Below, one piece after another: positions 58,901 through 61,709 of a DNA stretch of 64,000 nucleotides; position 1 is the stretch's first letter; each line of letters starts with the position of its first letter. Made by a program: the position numbers and the translations under genes. This stretch comes from Saccopteryx bilineata (taxonomy: Eukaryota; Chordata; Mammalia; Chiroptera; Emballonuridae). The notes below the pieces were generated by a model, which was not told the origin of the DNA, did not search any database, and was given only the letters and a program-made list of their open reading frames with translations. Where the stretch lies: contig NC_089493.1 of NCBI RefSeq assembly GCF_036850765.1, positions 297,737,349 through 297,801,348 on the forward strand, given 5' to 3'.

Positions 58901-61676
58901 CTGGGGGGCTACAGCAGAGCCAGTGACCCCTTGCTCAAGCCAGATGAGCCCGCACTCAATCTGGCGACCTCATGGTCTCGAACCTGGGTCCTCCACATCC
59001 CAGTCTGACGCTCTATCCACTGCGCCACCGCCTGGTCAGGCAGCACCACAAGGCTTTAAGTCTCAGTCAGAACCTCTTCATACTCGTATTACCGGTCTCT
59101 TTGTCTCAAACAGGTAAGATGATAGAAGATTACTGGGGTCTGTCCAGAAAGATCCTCGGGGACCTGAAGTTCTTGGAGAGTCTGAAGACGTACGACAAGG
59201 ACAACATCCCCCCGGCGATCATGAAACGGATCCGAGAGAGATTCGTCGACCACCCGGACTTCCAGCCGGCCGTCATCAAGAACGTGTCGTCCGCCTGCGA
59301 GGGCCTGTGCAAGTGGGTGAGGGCCATGGAGGTGTACGACCGCGTGGCCAAGGTGGTGGCCCCCAAGCGGGAGCGGCTGCGGGAGGCGGAGGGCCGGCTG
59401 GACGCCCAGAGGCAGAGGCTGAGCGGCAAGCGGGCGGAGCTGAAGCTGGTGGAGGACCGCCTGCAGGTCCTCAACGGCGACTTCGAGGAGATGCTGGCCC
59501 GGAAGCGGGCCCTGGAGGAGGGCATCGAGGTCTGCTCCCAGAAGCTGCTCCGGGCGGAGCAGCTGATCAGCGGCCTCGGCGGGGAGAAGGACCGCTGGAC
59601 GGAGGCCGCCCGGCAGCTGGGCGTCCGCTACACCCACCTGACGGGCGACGTGCTGCTGTCCTCGGGCACGGTGGCGTACCTGGGGGCCTTCACTGTGGAC
59701 TTCCGGGCCCGCTGCCAGGGGCGGTGGCTGGCCCGCTGCCAGCAGCAGCTCATCCCGGGCTCCGGCGACTTCAGCCTCAGCGGCACCTTGGGGGACCCCA
59801 TCCAGATCCGCGCCTGGCAGATGGCGGGGCTGCCCGTCGACTCCTTCTCCGTGGACAACGGCATCATCATGTCCAACTCCAGGCGCTGGCCTCTGATGAT
59901 CGACCCCCAGGGCCAGGCCAACAAGTGGGTCAAGAACATGGAGAAGGCCAACCGGCTGTCGGTGGCCCGGCTCTCGGACGGCGGCTACGTGCGGGCGCTG
60001 GAGAACGCCCTGCAGCTCGGGAGCCCCGTCCTGCTGGAGCACGTGGGCGAGGAGCTGGACGCCTTCCTCGAGCCGGTCCTGCTCAAGTCCACCTTCAGGC
60101 AGCAGGGGGTGGAGTACCTGCGGCTGGGCGAGAGCGTGCTGGAGTACTCCCGCGACTTCCGGCTCTACCTCACCACCCGGCTGCGCAACCCGCACTACCT
60201 GCCCGAGGTGGCCGTCAAGGTCTGCCTGCTCAACTTCATGATCACCCCCCTGGGCCTGCAGGACCAGCTGCTGGGCCTCGTGGCCGCCGAGGAGAGGCCC
60301 GAGCTGGAGGAGAAGAAGAACCGGCTGATCCTGGAGGGCGCCCGGAACAGGCAGCAGCTGAAGGAGATCGAGGACAGGATCCTGGAGATCCTCTCGCTGT
60401 CCGAGGGCAACATCCTGGAGGACGAGACGGCCATCCGCGTCCTGTCCGCCTCCCGGGAGCTGTCCGAGGACATCTCCCAGAAGCAGGAGGTGGCCTCGGC
60501 CACGGAGAGGCAGATCGACCGGACCCGCCTGGGCTACCAGCCCGTGGCCGTGCGCTCGGCCACCCTCTTCTTCTGCGTCTCGGACCTGGCCCACCTCGAG
60601 CCCATGTACCAGTACTCCCTGGCCTGGTTCCTCGGCCTCTACCGGCAGGCCCTGGCACACAGCTGGCGGAGCAAGGAGCTGCAGCAGCGCCTCCGGGCCA
60701 TCACCGAGCACTTCACCCTCAGCGTCTACAACAACGTCTGCCGCTCTCTCTTCGAGAAGGACAAGCTGCTCTTCTCCCTCCTGCTGACCGTCGGCATCCT
60801 GAAAGAGCAGGGCGCCGTGGACGAGGAGGTCTGGCGCTTCCTCCTGACCGGCGGCCTGGCCCTGGACAACCCCTTCCCCAACCCGGCGCCCCAGTGGCTG
60901 TCCGAGAAGGCCTGGGGGGAGGTGGTCCGCGCCTCCGCCCTGCCCACGCTGAGGGGCCTGCGGGAGCACGTGGAGCGGAACGCCAGGGCGTGGCAGCTGG
61001 TCTACGACGCGGCCCGGCCCCACGAGGAGCCGTTCCCGGGGCCCTGGAAGTCCCTCCCGGGGCTGGAGAGGATGGCAGTCCTCCGGTGTCTGCGGGCCGA
61101 CAAGGTGATCCCGGCCGCGCGGGCGTTCATCGCCGAGCACATGGGCGCCGTCTACGCAGAAGCGCCGACCTTCGACCTCCAGGGCTCCTACGGCGACTCC
61201 AGCTGCTGCACGCCGCTGATCTTCGTGCTGTCGCCCGGCGCGGACCCCATGGCAGGTGAGGCCGGAGGCGGATCTGACGCGGGCGGGCGGGCACACCAGG
61301 CGGGCACCCCGGGCGGGCACACCGAGCCCCGACCTCTCAAGGGCCCCGCGAAACCTCAACTTGACGCTTTTTTCTAATGCAAGGGGCCCAACCTTTTCTT
61401 CTGCACCAACCTTCCCCCGCCTCTGGGTGAGGCGCCGCGTGCTGTGTGAAGGACAGAGCGTGCGTGCGTGGGTGACAGTCGCGTGCCCGACAGCAGGAGT
61501 CTCCAGCTCAGGTGGCCGCAAAGGCCGAGCCGTCAACAGGCCAAGCTGGGGCCGGACGCCTGACAACTTCTTTTCCCACCCAGAGGGGCTGGGTCCTGCT
61601 CAGTGTCCACGCCATGTGCCGTCTGGTAATGCGAGCCAGATCATCTGATTTTTCAAGAGAAACCAGAAACGCCCTC

Positions 61677-61709
<33 letters not shown>

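Noticed and set aside
59307..61259. 650-codon second + frame inside exon 24
   Set aside because: Out of frame with dynein, Gly/Ala/Pro/Arg-rich, explained by the same composition bias.
59089..61566. 825-codon open frame on the minus strand opposite exon 24
   Set aside because: It follows from the high G/C third positions of the dynein codons, is Leu/Gly/Gln/Pro-rich without a domain, and is overlapped by strongly conserved dynein sequence.
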